Below are positions 1 through 8,647 of a stretch of DNA of 64,000 nucleotides, piece by piece. The translations under genes were made by a program, and so were the position numbers. Within the stretch, counting starts at the first letter, position 1; each line of letters starts with the position of its first letter. Source of the stretch: Salipiger sp. H15 (GTDB lineage Bacteria; Pseudomonadota; Alphaproteobacteria; Rhodobacterales; Rhodobacteraceae). The notes beneath the pieces are model-generated. The model did no database searches and was not told the origin of the DNA. It saw only the letters and a program-made list of their open reading frames with translations. The stretch is from positions 248,001-312,000 of the forward strand of contig NZ_CP123387.1 in NCBI RefSeq assembly GCF_040409955.1, given 5' to 3'.

Positions 1-1709
1 GCGCGGGGCGGCGCTGGCGTCCGCTCGGGCTGGCGATCGACCTAGCGCTGGCCGCCGCCAGCCTCGCGGCCTGCACCTACATCGTGGTCAACTACGACCA
101 GATCATGTCCGAGCTGCCCTGGGCGAGCCCGCTCGACATGGCGCTGACCGCCGGGCTGCTGCTGGCGCTGCTCGAGCTCGCCCGCCGCACCGTGGGGCTG
201 ATCTTTCCGGCGCTGGTCCTGCTGGCGCTCGGCTACGCCTATTTCGGTGCGCACATGCCCGGCGGGCTGCGCCACCGGGGCTTCGACGCCGCCTACATCA
301 CCGAGACGCTGTTCCTCGGCGATCTCGGCATCTGGGGCATGCTGACCGGGGTGGCGGCGACGGTGATCGCGGCCTTCGTCCTCTTCGGCGCGCTGCTGCT
401 GCACACCGGCGGCGGGCAGGCCTTCATCGACCTTGCCATGCGGCTCGGCGGGCGGCAGGTCGGCGGGGCGGCGAAGATCGCCACCATCGCCAGCGGGCTC
501 TTCGGGATGATCTCGGGCTCGTCGGTGGCCAATGTCGCCACCACCGGCAACTTCACCATCCCGATGATGATCCGGCTCGGCTACCCACGCCCCTTCGCCG
601 CCGCGGTCGAGGCGGTGGCCTCGACCGGCGGGCAGATCGCGCCGCCGATCATGGGGGCCGCGGCCTTCGTCATGGCCGAGATCGTCGGCGTGCCCTACAC
701 CGACATCATCGCCGCCGCGCTGCTGCCGGCGGTGCTGTTCTACGTCTCGGTCTTCGTCACGGTGCACCTCGTCTCGGTCCGGCGCGGCCTGGCGCTGGTG
801 CCGTCGGACGAGCTGCCGCCCTGGCGGAGGATCCTCGCGCCGCGGCAGATCGGCCCGGTGGTGCTGGCGCTCGGAGGCCTGTTGGCGGGGTTCTGGATGG
901 GCCGGTCGGTGTCCACCTCGGCCTTCTACGGCATCGTCGGGCTGCTGCTGGCCTTCGCGGTGACGCAGGCCGGCCGCATGCCGGCGCGCGAGATGCTGCG
1001 TCGGGCTCTGGACGGGCTCGAGGACGCGGGCCGCGGCCTCGTCATCATCGGCGTGCTGCTGGCCGGGGCGCAGGTGCTGGTCTCGATGGTCAACCTCACC
1101 GGGGCCGGGGTGGCGCTGTCCTCGGCCATCGTCTCGCTCGGCGGCGACTCGCTGGCGATGGTGGCGCTGATGGTGGGGCTCGTCTGCCTCGTGATGGGCA
1201 TGGGCCTGCCGACCACGGCCGCCTACGTGCTGGTCGCCGCGGTGCTCGCCCCGGCGCTGACCGAGGTCGGGGTGCCGCCGCTCACCGCGCATCTCTTCGT
1301 CTTCTATTTCGCCACGATCTCGGTGATCACCCCGCCGGTCTGCGTCGCTGTCTTTGTCGGCGCGGGCATCGCCGGCACCAGCTGGGTCGCCGCGGCGGGC
1401 GAGGCGGTGCGGCTCGGGGCGATGACCTATCTCGTGCCCTTCCTGCTGCTGCTCTACCCCGGGATGGTGCTTCAAGGCGGGCCCTTCGCGGTGCTCGACG
1501 CGGCGCTGGCCGGGCTGGTGCTGGTGGTCGCGATCCCGGCGCTGCTGTCGCGTACCGCATTGACCGGGCGCCGCTGGCTCGATCCCGCGCTGCTCTGCGC
1601 GGCCATCGCGCTGGCGATCTGGCCGCACCCGGTGACGCCGCTGCTTGCCGCCGGGCTGATGGCGGGGAGCTGGGGTCTGGCGCGACGCCAGCAGCGGGTG
1701 ACGGCATGA
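1..1709 (+). CDS. TRAP transporter fused permease (DctQM-type), 5' end outside window
   Basis: Integral membrane permease of a TRAP importer in which the small and large subunits are fused. The reading frame is already open at base 3 and has no start in the window, so at least 568 residues are seen and the N-terminus is missing. The visible part has many hydrophobic helices and family motifs such as GMISGSSVANVATTG, STGGQIAPPIMGAAAFVMAE and MGLPTTAAYVLVA, which mark the large-subunit part of the TRAP fused family. The binding protein is not seen and probably lies upstream. The stop overlaps the start of the next gene by four bases (ATGA), so it is co-transcribed with the AtuA-like pair. The substrate is probably an organic acid, but nothing in the sequence names it. 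Confidence 0.9.
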   Translation, partial: AGRRWRPLGLAIDLALAAASLAACTYIVVNYDQIMSELPWASPLDMALTAGLLLALLELARRTVGLIFPALVLLALGYAYFGAHMPGGLRHRGFDAAYITETLFLGDLGIWGMLTGVAATVIAAFVLFGALLLHTGGGQAFIDLAMRLGGRQVGGAAKIATIASGLFGMISGSSVANVATTGNFTIPMMIRLGYPRPFAAAVEAVASTGGQIAPPIMGAAAFVMAEIVGVPYTDIIAAALLPAVLFYVSVFVTVHLVSVRRGLALVPSDELPPWRRILAPRQIGPVVLALGGLLAGFWMGRSVSTSAFYGIVGLLLAFAVTQAGRMPAREMLRRALDGLEDAGRGLVIIGVLLAGAQVLVSMVNLTGAGVALSSAIVSLGGDSLAMVALMVGLVCLVMGMGLPTTAAYVLVAAVLAPALTEVGVPPLTAHLFVFYFATISVITPPVCVAVFVGAGIAGTSWVAAAGEAVRLGAMTYLVPFLLLLYPGMVLQGGPFAVLDAALAGLVLVVAIPALLSRTALTGRRWLDPALLCAAIALAIWPHPVTPLLAAGLMAGSWGLARRQQRVTA

Positions 1710-3037
1710 GGACGCTGCGGATCGGCGCGGGCTCGGGCTTCTCGGGCGACCGGATCGAGCCCGCGGTGGCGCTGGCGCGCGAGGGGAGGCTCGACTACCT
1801 CGTCTTCGAATGCCTCGCCGAGCGCACCATCGCGCTGGCCCAGCTGGCGCGGCTGGCGGACCCGGCGAAGGGCTATGACACGCGGCTCGAGCAGCGGCTG
1901 CGCGCGGTGCTGCCCGACTGCCTGCATAACGGCACCCGCATCGTCACCAACATGGGCGCGGCCAACCCCCTCGCCGCGGCAGAGCGGGCAGCGGCGCTGG
2001 CGCGCGAGATGGGGCTGAAGCTGCGCGTGGCGGCGGTGCTCGGCGACGACGTGCTCGACCGGATCGGCCCGGCGAGCCTCGACGAGACCGGCGCCCCCGC
2101 GGCGGCGCTCGGCGCGCGGCTGGTCTCGGCCAATGCCTATATCGGCGCGTCGGGCATCGCCGAGGCGCTGGCGGCCGGGGCGGACCTCGTGATCTGCGGC
2201 CGCGCCTCGGACCCGTCGCTTTTCCTCGGCCCGCTGCTGCACGAATTCGGCTGGGCGATGGACGACTGGACCCGGCTCGGGCGGGGCATCCTTGTCGGGC
2301 ACCTGCTGGAATGCTCGGCGCAGGTCTCGGGCGGCTACTACGCCGATCCGGGGCTCAAGGACGTGCCGGATCTGGCCGCGATCGGCTTTCCCCTCGCCGA
2401 GGTGGACGAAAGCGGCAACGCCGTCATCACCAAGCTGCCGGGCACCGGCGGGTGCGTCTCGCGCGGGACCTGCATCGAGCAGCTGCTCTACGAGATCCAC
2501 GACCCCGCGCGCTACCTGCAGCCCGACGTGGTGGCCGATTTCTCGCAGGTCACCTTCGAGGAGACCGGCCCCGACCGGGTTGCCGTGCGCGGCGGCGCGG
2601 GCCATCCGCGCAGTGGGCTGCTGAAGGTCTCGGTCGGCTGCCGCGACGGCTGGACCGGCTGGGGCGAGATCTCCTACGCCGGGCCCGGCGCGGCGGCGCG
2701 CGGCCGCCTTGCCGCCGAGATCGTCCGCACCCGACTCGCGGCGCAGGGCAACGCGCTGGAGGAGATGCGCTGCGATCTCATCGGGCTCGACGCGATCCTG
2801 CCCGCTTCGGCCGGCCCCGCCGCCGCCGAGCCGCGCGAGGTGCGCCTGCGCGTCGCCGGGTGCAGCCCGCAGCGCGAGGTCGCGGCGGCCCTCGCGGACG
2901 AGGTCGAGGCGCTCTATCTCTGCGGCCCGGCGGGCGGCGGCGGCGTCGCGACCGGGCTGCGCGAGGTCATCGGCATCCGCTCGGCCTTCCTCCCGGCCGA
3001 AGCGGTGCCGGTGAGCGTGCATTGCGTGGAGGCCTGA
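1706..3037 (+). CDS. AtuA-family (DUF1446) acyclic terpene utilisation-like protein
   Basis: A 443-residue protein of the AtuA/DUF1446 family. It opens with a glycine-rich motif (RIGAGSGFSGDRIEPA), followed by LDYLVFECLAERTIALAQ and NGTRIVTNMGAANP, all typical of the family. AtuA was named from terpene (citronellol/geraniol) degradation, but homologues occur widely beside carboxylate transporters and their reaction is not established. In many homologues a ferredoxin-like C-terminal domain is fused. Here it is encoded by the next gene, two bases downstream. The start overlaps the TRAP permease stop (ATGA), so the partner is an imported acid. The family is clear, but any role in terpene metabolism is not implied here. 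Confidence 0.85.
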   Translation: MRTLRIGAGSGFSGDRIEPAVALAREGRLDYLVFECLAERTIALAQLARLADPAKGYDTRLEQRLRAVLPDCLHNGTRIVTNMGAANPLAAAERAAALAREMGLKLRVAAVLGDDVLDRIGPASLDETGAPAAALGARLVSANAYIGASGIAEALAAGADLVICGRASDPSLFLGPLLHEFGWAMDDWTRLGRGILVGHLLECSAQVSGGYYADPGLKDVPDLAAIGFPLAEVDESGNAVITKLPGTGGCVSRGTCIEQLLYEIHDPARYLQPDVVADFSQVTFEETGPDRVAVRGGAGHPRSGLLKVSVGCRDGWTGWGEISYAGPGAAARGRLAAEIVRTRLAAQGNALEEMRCDLIGLDAILPASAGPAAAEPREVRLRVAGCSPQREVAAALADEVEALYLCGPAGGGGVATGLREVIGIRSAFLPAEAVPVSVHCVEA

Positions 3038-3038
3038 G

Positions 3039-3344
3039 ATGAAGCTGCACGAGATCGCCCATGGCCGGGCCGGGGACAAGGGCGACATCTCCAACATCTC
3101 GGTCATCGCCTACCGTCCCGGGGACTGGCCGCTGATCGAGGCGGAGGTGACGGCGGAGAAGGTCGCGGCGCTTTTCGATCGCAAGGTCAGCGTGACGCGC
3201 CACGTGCTGCCGCAGCTTCAGGCGCTCAACTTCGTCATCACGGGCGCGCTGCCGGGCGGCGTGACCCGCTCGCTCGCGCTCGACGCGCATGGCAAGGCGC
3301 TGGCCTTCGCGGTGCTCGACATGGAGATCGGCGCCCGCCCCTGA
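3039..3344 (+). CDS. Stand-alone AtuA C-terminal ferredoxin-like domain protein
   Basis: A 101-residue protein matching the C-terminal domain that is fused to AtuA in other bacteria. It starts with HEIAHGRAGDKGDISNISVIAYRP, the usual opening of that domain (H-x-x-A-x-x-R-x-G-D-K-G-D). A GGAGG ribosome-binding site sits about seven bases before the ATG, and the gene follows the AtuA-like gene by one base. The pair therefore probably forms a two-subunit version of the fused protein. The last codons lie inside a GC-rich inverted repeat that probably ends the transcript. Function is unknown beyond association with AtuA. Confidence 0.8.
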   Translation: MKLHEIAHGRAGDKGDISNISVIAYRPGDWPLIEAEVTAEKVAALFDRKVSVTRHVLPQLQALNFVITGALPGGVTRSLALDAHGKALAFAVLDMEIGARP

Positions 3345-3361
3345 GCGGGCGGGGCGGGCGC
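3331..3361. terminator. GC-rich hairpin between convergent genes
   Basis: An 11-bp perfect inverted repeat (GCGCCCGCCCC at 3331-3341, GGGGCGGGCGC at 3351-3361) overlaps the stop of the AtuA-domain gene and lies just after the end of the opposing aldolase gene at 3375. There is no T tract, so it is a terminator-like stem shared by two convergent transcripts rather than a textbook intrinsic terminator. Confidence 0.5.
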
Positions 3362-3374
3362 GTCTGCGCGGGGA

Positions 3375-4133
3375 TCACTCCACCCGGCGCAGCAGGTCGT
3401 CCATCGCCCGCGCCAGCAGCCACGCATCCCCGGCGATCGCGACGAAGTTGAGCCCCGCCTCGAAATAGCCGCGCGCGGCCTCCTCGCCGTAGCCGAGGAT
3501 GCCGACCGGGATCCCCGCCTCGTGGCAGGCGGCGGTGGCGCGGCGGATCGCCTCCTGCACGGACGCATCCGCCACGTTGCCGACCCTGCCCATCGACGAG
3601 GCAAGATCGCCCGGGCCGATGAAGATCGCGTCGATCCCCTCGACCGCGGCGATCTCGGGGATGGCGGCGATGGCCTCGGGGGTCTCGACCTGCACGATGA
3701 TGCACAGGTCGTCCTCGTAGCTCTGCAGGTAATCCGCCTGCCGCCCGTAGCGGTTGGCGCGGATCGTGCCGGAATGGCCGCGGATGCCCTTGGGCGGGTA
3801 GCGCGTCCAGCGCACCGCCTCGGCCGCCATCTCCGCCGACTGGATCATCGGGAACATCAGGCTGCGCGCGCCGATGTCGAGCAGGCGCTTGGTCATCACC
3901 GGCTCAGAGAAGGGCGGGCGCACCACCGGTTCGGGGCCGCCCGCCGCCCGCGCGGCGCGCAGCTGGTCGGCCATCATCGACAGGTCGTTCGGCGCGTGCT
4001 CCATGTCGAGCAGCAGCCACCTGGCGGCGCTGCCCCCGGCGATCTCGGTCACGGTGGGCGAGCAGAGCGACAGCCAGAAGCCCGGCAGCCGCCCGCCCTG
4101 CGCGAGCGCCGCCTTGAAGGGGTTGTTGGTCAT
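3375..4133 (-). CDS. HpcH/HpaI-type class II aldolase
   Basis: A 252-residue metal-dependent aldolase of the HpaI/GarL/YfaU group, which reversibly cleaves 2-keto-3-deoxy sugar acids or 2-keto-4-hydroxy acids to pyruvate and an aldehyde. Visible family features are the substrate arginine in EPVVRPPF, the metal-binding glutamate in IVQVETPEAI and the aspartate in IDAIFIGPGDLASSMG. The ATG overlaps the stop of the TctA gene (ATGA). As the last gene of an operon with an enolase-superfamily dehydratase and a TctABC importer, it most likely cleaves the 2-keto-3-deoxy product of that dehydratase. The exact substrate (glucarate-, galactonate- or rhamnonate-derived) cannot be read from the sequence. 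Confidence 0.88.
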   Translation of the reverse strand: MTNNPFKAALAQGGRLPGFWLSLCSPTVTEIAGGSAARWLLLDMEHAPNDLSMMADQLRAARAAGGPEPVVRPPFSEPVMTKRLLDIGARSLMFPMIQSAEMAAEAVRWTRYPPKGIRGHSGTIRANRYGRQADYLQSYEDDLCIIVQVETPEAIAAIPEIAAVEGIDAIFIGPGDLASSMGRVGNVADASVQEAIRRATAACHEAGIPVGILGYGEEAARGYFEAGLNFVAIAGDAWLLARAMDDLLRRVE

Positions 4134-5644
4134 GCCTGCGGGGCCTCCTCGGTCTTGCGGTCTGCGCCGCGCTGCTTGTGGTTCTGCCAGAAGATCGCGC
4201 ACAGGAAGAGCGCGGCCAGCAGCAGCAGTGTCGCGCTGATCGGGCGCAGAAGGAAGGCCGTCCAGTCGCCGTCGAAGACCACCATGCCGCGGCGCAGGTT
4301 GGACTCGGTCAGCGAGCCGAGGATCAGACCCAGCACCACCGGCGCGGTGCCGAACCCGTAGCGGTTGAGGAAGAAGCCCAGCACGCCGAAGCCCAGCATC
4401 AGCCAGAGCTCGAAGACCGAGCCGTTGACCCCGTAGACGCCGATCACGCAGAACATCAGGATCAGCGGCATCATCATGCGCGCGGGCACGCCGAGGATGC
4501 GCACGAAGAGCCGGATGCCGAAGAGCTGGATCAGGAACATCGCGCAGTTGGCGAGGATGAAGGCGAGGAAGATCGCGTAGACCAGCGAGGCCTGCTGGTC
4601 GAAGAGCGCCGGCCCCGGGCGCACGCCCTGGATCGTCAGCCCGCCCATCAGCACCGCCGTCGCGACCTCGCCCGGAACGCCCAGCGTCAGCATCGGGATC
4701 AGCGCCCCGCCCGCCGTGGCGTTGTTCGAGCTCTCCGAGGCGATGAGCCCCTCGTGCGCGCCGGTGCCGAACTTCTCGGGCGTGCGCGACATGCGCCGGG
4801 CCTGGTCGTAGGAGATGAAGGAGGAGATCGAGCCGCCGGCCCCGGGGATCGCGCCGACGATCACCCCGATGATGGTCGAGGAGGCGACGACCTTCCAGGC
4901 GCGGACGATGAGCCCGAAGGGCGGCCGGGCGCGGTCGAAGGACTGCGGCGGCATCTCCACCTCGGTCCTGCCGGCGCGGGCGTAGACGTCCTGCAGCACC
5001 TGGCTCACCGCGAAGAGGCCGATGAGCGCGGGCAGCAGGCCGATGCCGGTGATCAGCGCGGGCTCGCCGCCGGTGAAGCGCAGTGCGCCGGTCATCGGGT
5101 CGGCGCCCACGGTGGCGAGGAAGAGCCCGAGCAGCCCCGCGACCAGCCCCCGCATCATCGAGCCCGAGGAGACCGAGGCGATGATCACGAGGCCGAAGAC
5201 CCCGAGCGCGAAGAACTCGGCCGGGCCGAATTCCAGCGCGAAATGCGCGATGGGCAGCGACAGGGCGATCAGCAGCAGCGCCCCGATGACGCCGCCGACG
5301 AAGCTCGAGGTGATCGAGATGCCGAGCGCCTTGCCCGCCTCGCCGTTGCGCGCCATCGGAAAGCCGTCGAGCGTGGTGGTCACCGAGGAGGGCGTGCCGG
5401 GGATGTTGAGCAGGATCGCGGGCACCGCGCCGCCGGCGATGGCGCCGCAGAAGGCGCCGAGCAGCATGCCCACGCCCAGCACCGGCCCCATGCCGAAGGT
5501 CAGCGGGATGAGCAGCGCGATGGCCATGGCGGCGGTGAGCCCGGGCAGCGCGCCCATGACGAGGCCGAGGAAGGTCCCCGCGCAGATGCCGAGCAGCACG
5601 CGCGGATCCGCGACGAGATAGATCGCGTCGATGATGTTTTCCAT
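4130..5644 (-). CDS. Tripartite tricarboxylate transporter permease TctA family
   Basis: The large membrane subunit (504 residues, normal for the family) of a TTT importer. It has about 11-12 hydrophobic segments and the two glycine-rich signatures of TctA: PGLTAAMAIALLIPLTF near residue 34 and AIPGAGGSISSFISYDQARRM in the middle. The C-terminal tail is charged. It is encoded between TctB (18 bases upstream) and the aldolase (four-base overlap), so transport and breakdown are coupled. It acts with TctC in the periplasm and is driven by an ion gradient, as is general for the family. Confidence 0.92.
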   Translation of the reverse strand: MENIIDAIYLVADPRVLLGICAGTFLGLVMGALPGLTAAMAIALLIPLTFGMGPVLGVGMLLGAFCGAIAGGAVPAILLNIPGTPSSVTTTLDGFPMARNGEAGKALGISITSSFVGGVIGALLLIALSLPIAHFALEFGPAEFFALGVFGLVIIASVSSGSMMRGLVAGLLGLFLATVGADPMTGALRFTGGEPALITGIGLLPALIGLFAVSQVLQDVYARAGRTEVEMPPQSFDRARPPFGLIVRAWKVVASSTIIGVIVGAIPGAGGSISSFISYDQARRMSRTPEKFGTGAHEGLIASESSNNATAGGALIPMLTLGVPGEVATAVLMGGLTIQGVRPGPALFDQQASLVYAIFLAFILANCAMFLIQLFGIRLFVRILGVPARMMMPLILMFCVIGVYGVNGSVFELWLMLGFGVLGFFLNRYGFGTAPVVLGLILGSLTESNLRRGMVVFDGDWTAFLLRPISATLLLLAALFLCAIFWQNHKQRGADRKTEEAPQA

Positions 5645-5662
5645 TCGAGAGGTCCTCTCGGC

Positions 5663-6166
5663 TCAGGGAAAGATCAGGCCGAAGCCGTAGGTGAAGACCG
5701 CGTAGGAGAGCCCGGTCGCCAGCACCGAGGTCACCGCCGCCCCGAGAAGGACGCGGCCCCAGCCCGCCCGGCCCTCGGGCCGCTCGAGGAAGCGGCTGCA
5801 GGTCAGGATGCAGCACATCAGGAAGGCGGCGGTCGCGGGCAGGAAGCCGAGCGGCTCCAGCAGCAGCACGTAGAGGACGAGCAGCCCGCCGACGGTCAGC
5901 GCCGCGAGGATGCCCGGCAGGTGCGGCGGGCCGGCCTGCGCGTCCGTGCCGCGCAGGGCGCCGCGCAGGTCCTGCCGCAGCACCTCGAGCAGGGCGAGCA
6001 GGCCGAGGATCAGCACGGCGCGGGGGAAGTCGGCGGGGCCGATGTCGCCGCCGCCGAAGGCCGGGGGCAGCAGTTGCGCCTGCCACAGGCCCCATGCCGC
6101 TCCGGCCAGCAGCACGAGATCGAAGAGGATACGTCCGGACAGAAGTCTCATGGAAGTCTCACGCAT
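5663..6166 (-). CDS. Tripartite tricarboxylate transporter small subunit TctB family
   Basis: The small membrane subunit (167 residues) of the TTT importer, with four predicted hydrophobic segments: about residues 12-35, 80-98, 104-120 and 138-160. Start at 6166 with ATG; an internal ATG at 6151 is an alternative that keeps the first membrane helix. It lies between the TctC gene and the TctA gene in the usual C-B-A order. TctB sequences are poorly conserved, so the call rests on size, topology and position. Confidence 0.85.
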   Translation of the reverse strand: MRETSMRLLSGRILFDLVLLAGAAWGLWQAQLLPPAFGGGDIGPADFPRAVLILGLLALLEVLRQDLRGALRGTDAQAGPPHLPGILAALTVGGLLVLYVLLLEPLGFLPATAAFLMCCILTCSRFLERPEGRAGWGRVLLGAAVTSVLATGLSYAVFTYGFGLIFP

Positions 6167-6180
6167 GTCCCGGGAAAAGG

Positions 6181-6214
6181 CCGGGCCCGCCGGCGGGAGC
6201 AGCGGCGGGCCCGG
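6181..6214 (-). terminator. Hairpin between tctC-like and tctB-like genes
   Basis: An 11-bp perfect inverted repeat (CCGGGCCCGCC, 6181-6191; GGCGGGCCCGG, 6204-6214) lies in the gap between the binding-protein stop and the TctB start. On the minus strand it is followed by CCTTTTCCC. It probably attenuates read-through or protects the 3' end of the binding-protein message, giving more TctC than permease. Confidence 0.55.
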
Positions 6215-6226
6215 GGCGAGGCGGGG

Positions 6227-7180
6227 TCAGTTGCCCGCGACCTCGCGGGTGAGCGGCAGGAGCACCTCCTCGCCGGTCTTCACGAACTCCATCAGCTCGT
6301 CGCCGTAGAGCGGCGCGAACTCGACGCCGAGGTTCTTCACCGCCGCCTGGAAGCCCGGATCCTGCACCGCCTGCTGCAGCGCCGCTTCCCAGGCCGCGAT
6401 CGCCTCGGCCGGCACGCCCGCCGGTGCCGCGATGCCGCGCCACTGGTCGGTGGTCACCTCGAAGCCCGCGTCGGCGAAGGTCGGCACGTCGGGCAGCAGC
6501 GAGGTCTTGCTGGTGCTCGCCACCGGCACGAGGCTGCCGTCCCCCTCGATCGCCGAGACCACGTCGGAGGGCGAGAGCACCACCCCGTCGATATGCCCGC
6601 CGAGCGCCGCGGCGGTCGCCTCGGAGCCGCCCGGATAGGGCACGAACTTCACCTGCGCGCCAAGCGCCTCGGCGATCGCCAGCGTCATGATGTGCGACGA
6701 GGAGCCGACCCCCGCGAAGCCGAGCGTCACCGGCTTCTCCTGCGAGGCGGCGACGAAGCTCGCAAGGTCGGCATGGCCGCTCTTCGGCGACAGGGTCAGC
6801 ACGTAGGGCTCGGTCACGAGGCGCGCGATATAGTCGAAATCGTCGATCGCGAACTGCACGTTGCCCATGCCGATCAGCGTGTAGAAGGCGTTGTTGGGGA
6901 TGGTCACCGTGTAGCCGTCGGGCTTGGCGGCAAGCGCCTGCGTGATCCCGACCGCACCGCCGCCCCCGGCGATGTTGCGCACCGCCACGTCCGTGCCGAA
7001 GGCCGCCTCCAGCGGGCCCTCGAGGGCGCGGACGAAGTTGTCGGTGCCGCCTCCGGCGCTGTAGGGGACGATGATGGTAACGGTACCATCGGGAAATTCG
7101 GCCCGGGCCGGCGCGGCACCGGCGCCGAGCGCGGCGGCAAGCGCAAGCGCGCCAAGGCGGAACATGGGGGTGGATGTCAT
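6227..7180 (-). CDS. TctC/Bug-family periplasmic substrate-binding protein
   Basis: A 317-residue extracytoplasmic solute receptor of the Bug/TctC family. A signal peptide covers about residues 1-28 (hydrophobic stretch LGALALAAALGAGAAPARA, cleavage after ARA). The mature protein starts EFPDGTVTIIVPYSAGGGTDNFVRAL, the usual first strand and ligand loop of Bug proteins. An AGGAGG-type ribosome site lies before the ATG. It sits directly downstream of the dehydratase gene and upstream of tctB and tctA. The ligand is inferred to be an aldonate or aldarate because of the dehydratase and aldolase in the same operon. Confidence 0.92.
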   Translation of the reverse strand: MTSTPMFRLGALALAAALGAGAAPARAEFPDGTVTIIVPYSAGGGTDNFVRALEGPLEAAFGTDVAVRNIAGGGGAVGITQALAAKPDGYTVTIPNNAFYTLIGMGNVQFAIDDFDYIARLVTEPYVLTLSPKSGHADLASFVAASQEKPVTLGFAGVGSSSHIMTLAIAEALGAQVKFVPYPGGSEATAAALGGHIDGVVLSPSDVVSAIEGDGSLVPVASTSKTSLLPDVPTFADAGFEVTTDQWRGIAAPAGVPAEAIAAWEAALQQAVQDPGFQAAVKNLGVEFAPLYGDELMEFVKTGEEVLLPLTREVAGN

Positions 7181-7225
7181 TCGTTCTCTCCTCCTGTCAA
7201 ACGAATTGGGGTGGGGTCGGGTGGT

Positions 7226-8461
7226 CTAGTCGCAGGCCTTTCCGCTGACGCGCCGCCGCAGGTCGGAGCGCGACAGCACGTCGCTGTTCAGCGCCGCGCC
7301 GAGGCCCGGCCCGGACGTCGGGAAGATCTGCCCCCGCTCGACGCGCGGCACGTCGGTCATCACGTCGCGGTAGAAGCCCTCGAGATGCGAGCGCACGGTC
7401 TCGGCGATGAGCGCGTTCGGCATCGCCGCCATCAGCTGCAGGTTGGCCAGCAGCGTGACCGGCCCGGTGCAGTCATGCGGCGCGATTGTGCGGTCATGGG
7501 CCAGCGCGAGATGCGAGATGCGCTGCGCCTCGGTCAGACCGCCGGTCCAGGCGACGTCGAAATTCGCCACGTCGATGGCGCCGCGCCCGAACATCTCGCG
7601 GTACCAGGGCAGGGTGCCGAGGTTCTCGGACCCGGCCATGCGCGTTGTCGAGGCCTCGGCGTAGCGCCGCAGGTCGTCGAAATTGTCGAGCTTGATCGCA
7701 TCCTCCTGCCAGAAGATGCCGTATTCCTCGGTGGCCCGCGCGATCTCGAGCGCCGGCGGCAGGGTCCAGAGCCCGTGGTATTCCATCAGGATGTCCATCT
7801 GGTCGCCGACCTCGCCGCGGATCTGCTCGAGCACCCAGAGCGCGTCCTTCATCTGCCCGGCGGTGATCCAGCGCCCGCTGGTCTCGCGCGCGGGGACGTC
7901 GAAGGGCCAGATCTTCATCGCGGTGATGCCCTCGTCGAGCAGCTCGCGGGCCAGCCGCGCGGGCTCGTAGACCTGCATGAGCAGGTCCTCGTGGCGGGAA
8001 ATCTGCTGCGGTGCCTCCGCGTTGCGCGAATAGATCTGGCTGTCGTAGCCGGTGCGCACCTGGTTGTTGTAGTTCGAGTTGGCGCAGGTGTTGTAGAGCC
8101 GGAAGCTCTCGTGCACCTGGCCGCCGAGCAGCGTGGTGATCGACTGGCCGAGCGCCCGGCCCCAGAGGTCCCAGAGCGCGATGTCGACCGCCGAGTTGCC
8201 GCGGATCTCGATCGAGCGCGTGGGGAAGCCCTGGAAGCGGTTGCCGACGTCGAAGCGCAGCGCCTGCGACAGCCGCGTGCGGTCCATCGGGTTCTCGCCG
8301 ATCAGCCGCGGCGCGCAGGTCTCGTGGATGTAGGCGCAGACGGCCTCGGGGTTGCGGAAGGTCTCGCCCAGACCGATCAGCCCCTCGTCGGTGTGCACCC
8401 GCACCCAGACCAGGTTGCCGAATTCCTCCAGCTGGATGGTTTCGAGACCAATGATGCGCAT
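7226..8461 (-). CDS. Enolase-superfamily (mandelate racemase-type) sugar-acid dehydratase
   Basis: A 411-residue member of the mandelate racemase/muconate lactonising enzyme family, probably dehydrating an aldonate or aldarate to its 2-keto-3-deoxy form. Conserved parts seen are the N-terminal capping domain (GLIGLGETFRN), the barrel lysine region (GITAMKIWPFD), the metal-site acids in ILMEYHGLW, WQEDAI and AGSENLG, and the histidine in TIAPHDCTGPV. It is about 40% like the second dehydratase in this window (15219-16424) by eye. GGAGGAGG precedes the ATG. It is the first gene of a five-gene operon with TctCBA and an aldolase. Substrate specificity cannot be assigned. Confidence 0.88.
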   Translation of the reverse strand: MRIIGLETIQLEEFGNLVWVRVHTDEGLIGLGETFRNPEAVCAYIHETCAPRLIGENPMDRTRLSQALRFDVGNRFQGFPTRSIEIRGNSAVDIALWDLWGRALGQSITTLLGGQVHESFRLYNTCANSNYNNQVRTGYDSQIYSRNAEAPQQISRHEDLLMQVYEPARLARELLDEGITAMKIWPFDVPARETSGRWITAGQMKDALWVLEQIRGEVGDQMDILMEYHGLWTLPPALEIARATEEYGIFWQEDAIKLDNFDDLRRYAEASTTRMAGSENLGTLPWYREMFGRGAIDVANFDVAWTGGLTEAQRISHLALAHDRTIAPHDCTGPVTLLANLQLMAAMPNALIAETVRSHLEGFYRDVMTDVPRVERGQIFPTSGPGLGAALNSDVLSRSDLRRRVSGKACD

Positions 8462-8505
8462 CCGCGCCTCCTCCGTATTTTCCGGGTCGTGCCCAATCTG
8501 TCCTC

Positions 8506-8542
8506 ATGAGTACTAATCTTTACAGATGAGTCAATATTAGTA
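8506..8542. promoter_or_regulatory. Candidate operator and divergent promoter region for the first FCD regulator
   Basis: An AT-rich island in the divergent gap carries a direct repeat ATGAGT (8506-8511 and 8526-8531, exactly 20 bp apart) and an inverted repeat TACTAAT (8511-8517) / ATTAGTA (8536-8542). A good -35 hexamer for the dehydratase operon (TTGACT read on the minus strand, 8534-8529) lies inside it. Two-turn spacing suits a dimeric GntR-type repressor. Confidence 0.5.
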
Positions 8543-8647
8543 ATCTAGAGTGATCGATTTTTACCGAACCGCTCGACCGCGGACGGGATTTGGGGCATGG
8601 TCGCAAGCCACGCCCGCCCGCGGCGCGCAACAGGGACCCTCCGCAGG

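Noticed and set aside
42..1628. A minus-strand frame of 528 codons
   Set aside because: It is antisense to the TRAP permease gene and has the Arg/His/Asp-rich composition of a shadow frame.
4178..8509. A 1,443-codon open frame on the plus strand, rich in Arg, His, Glu and Asp
   Set aside because: It is wholly antisense to the TctA, TctB, TctC and dehydratase genes, which have clear homology. High-GC codon use creates such long antisense frames, and no family is recognisable in it.
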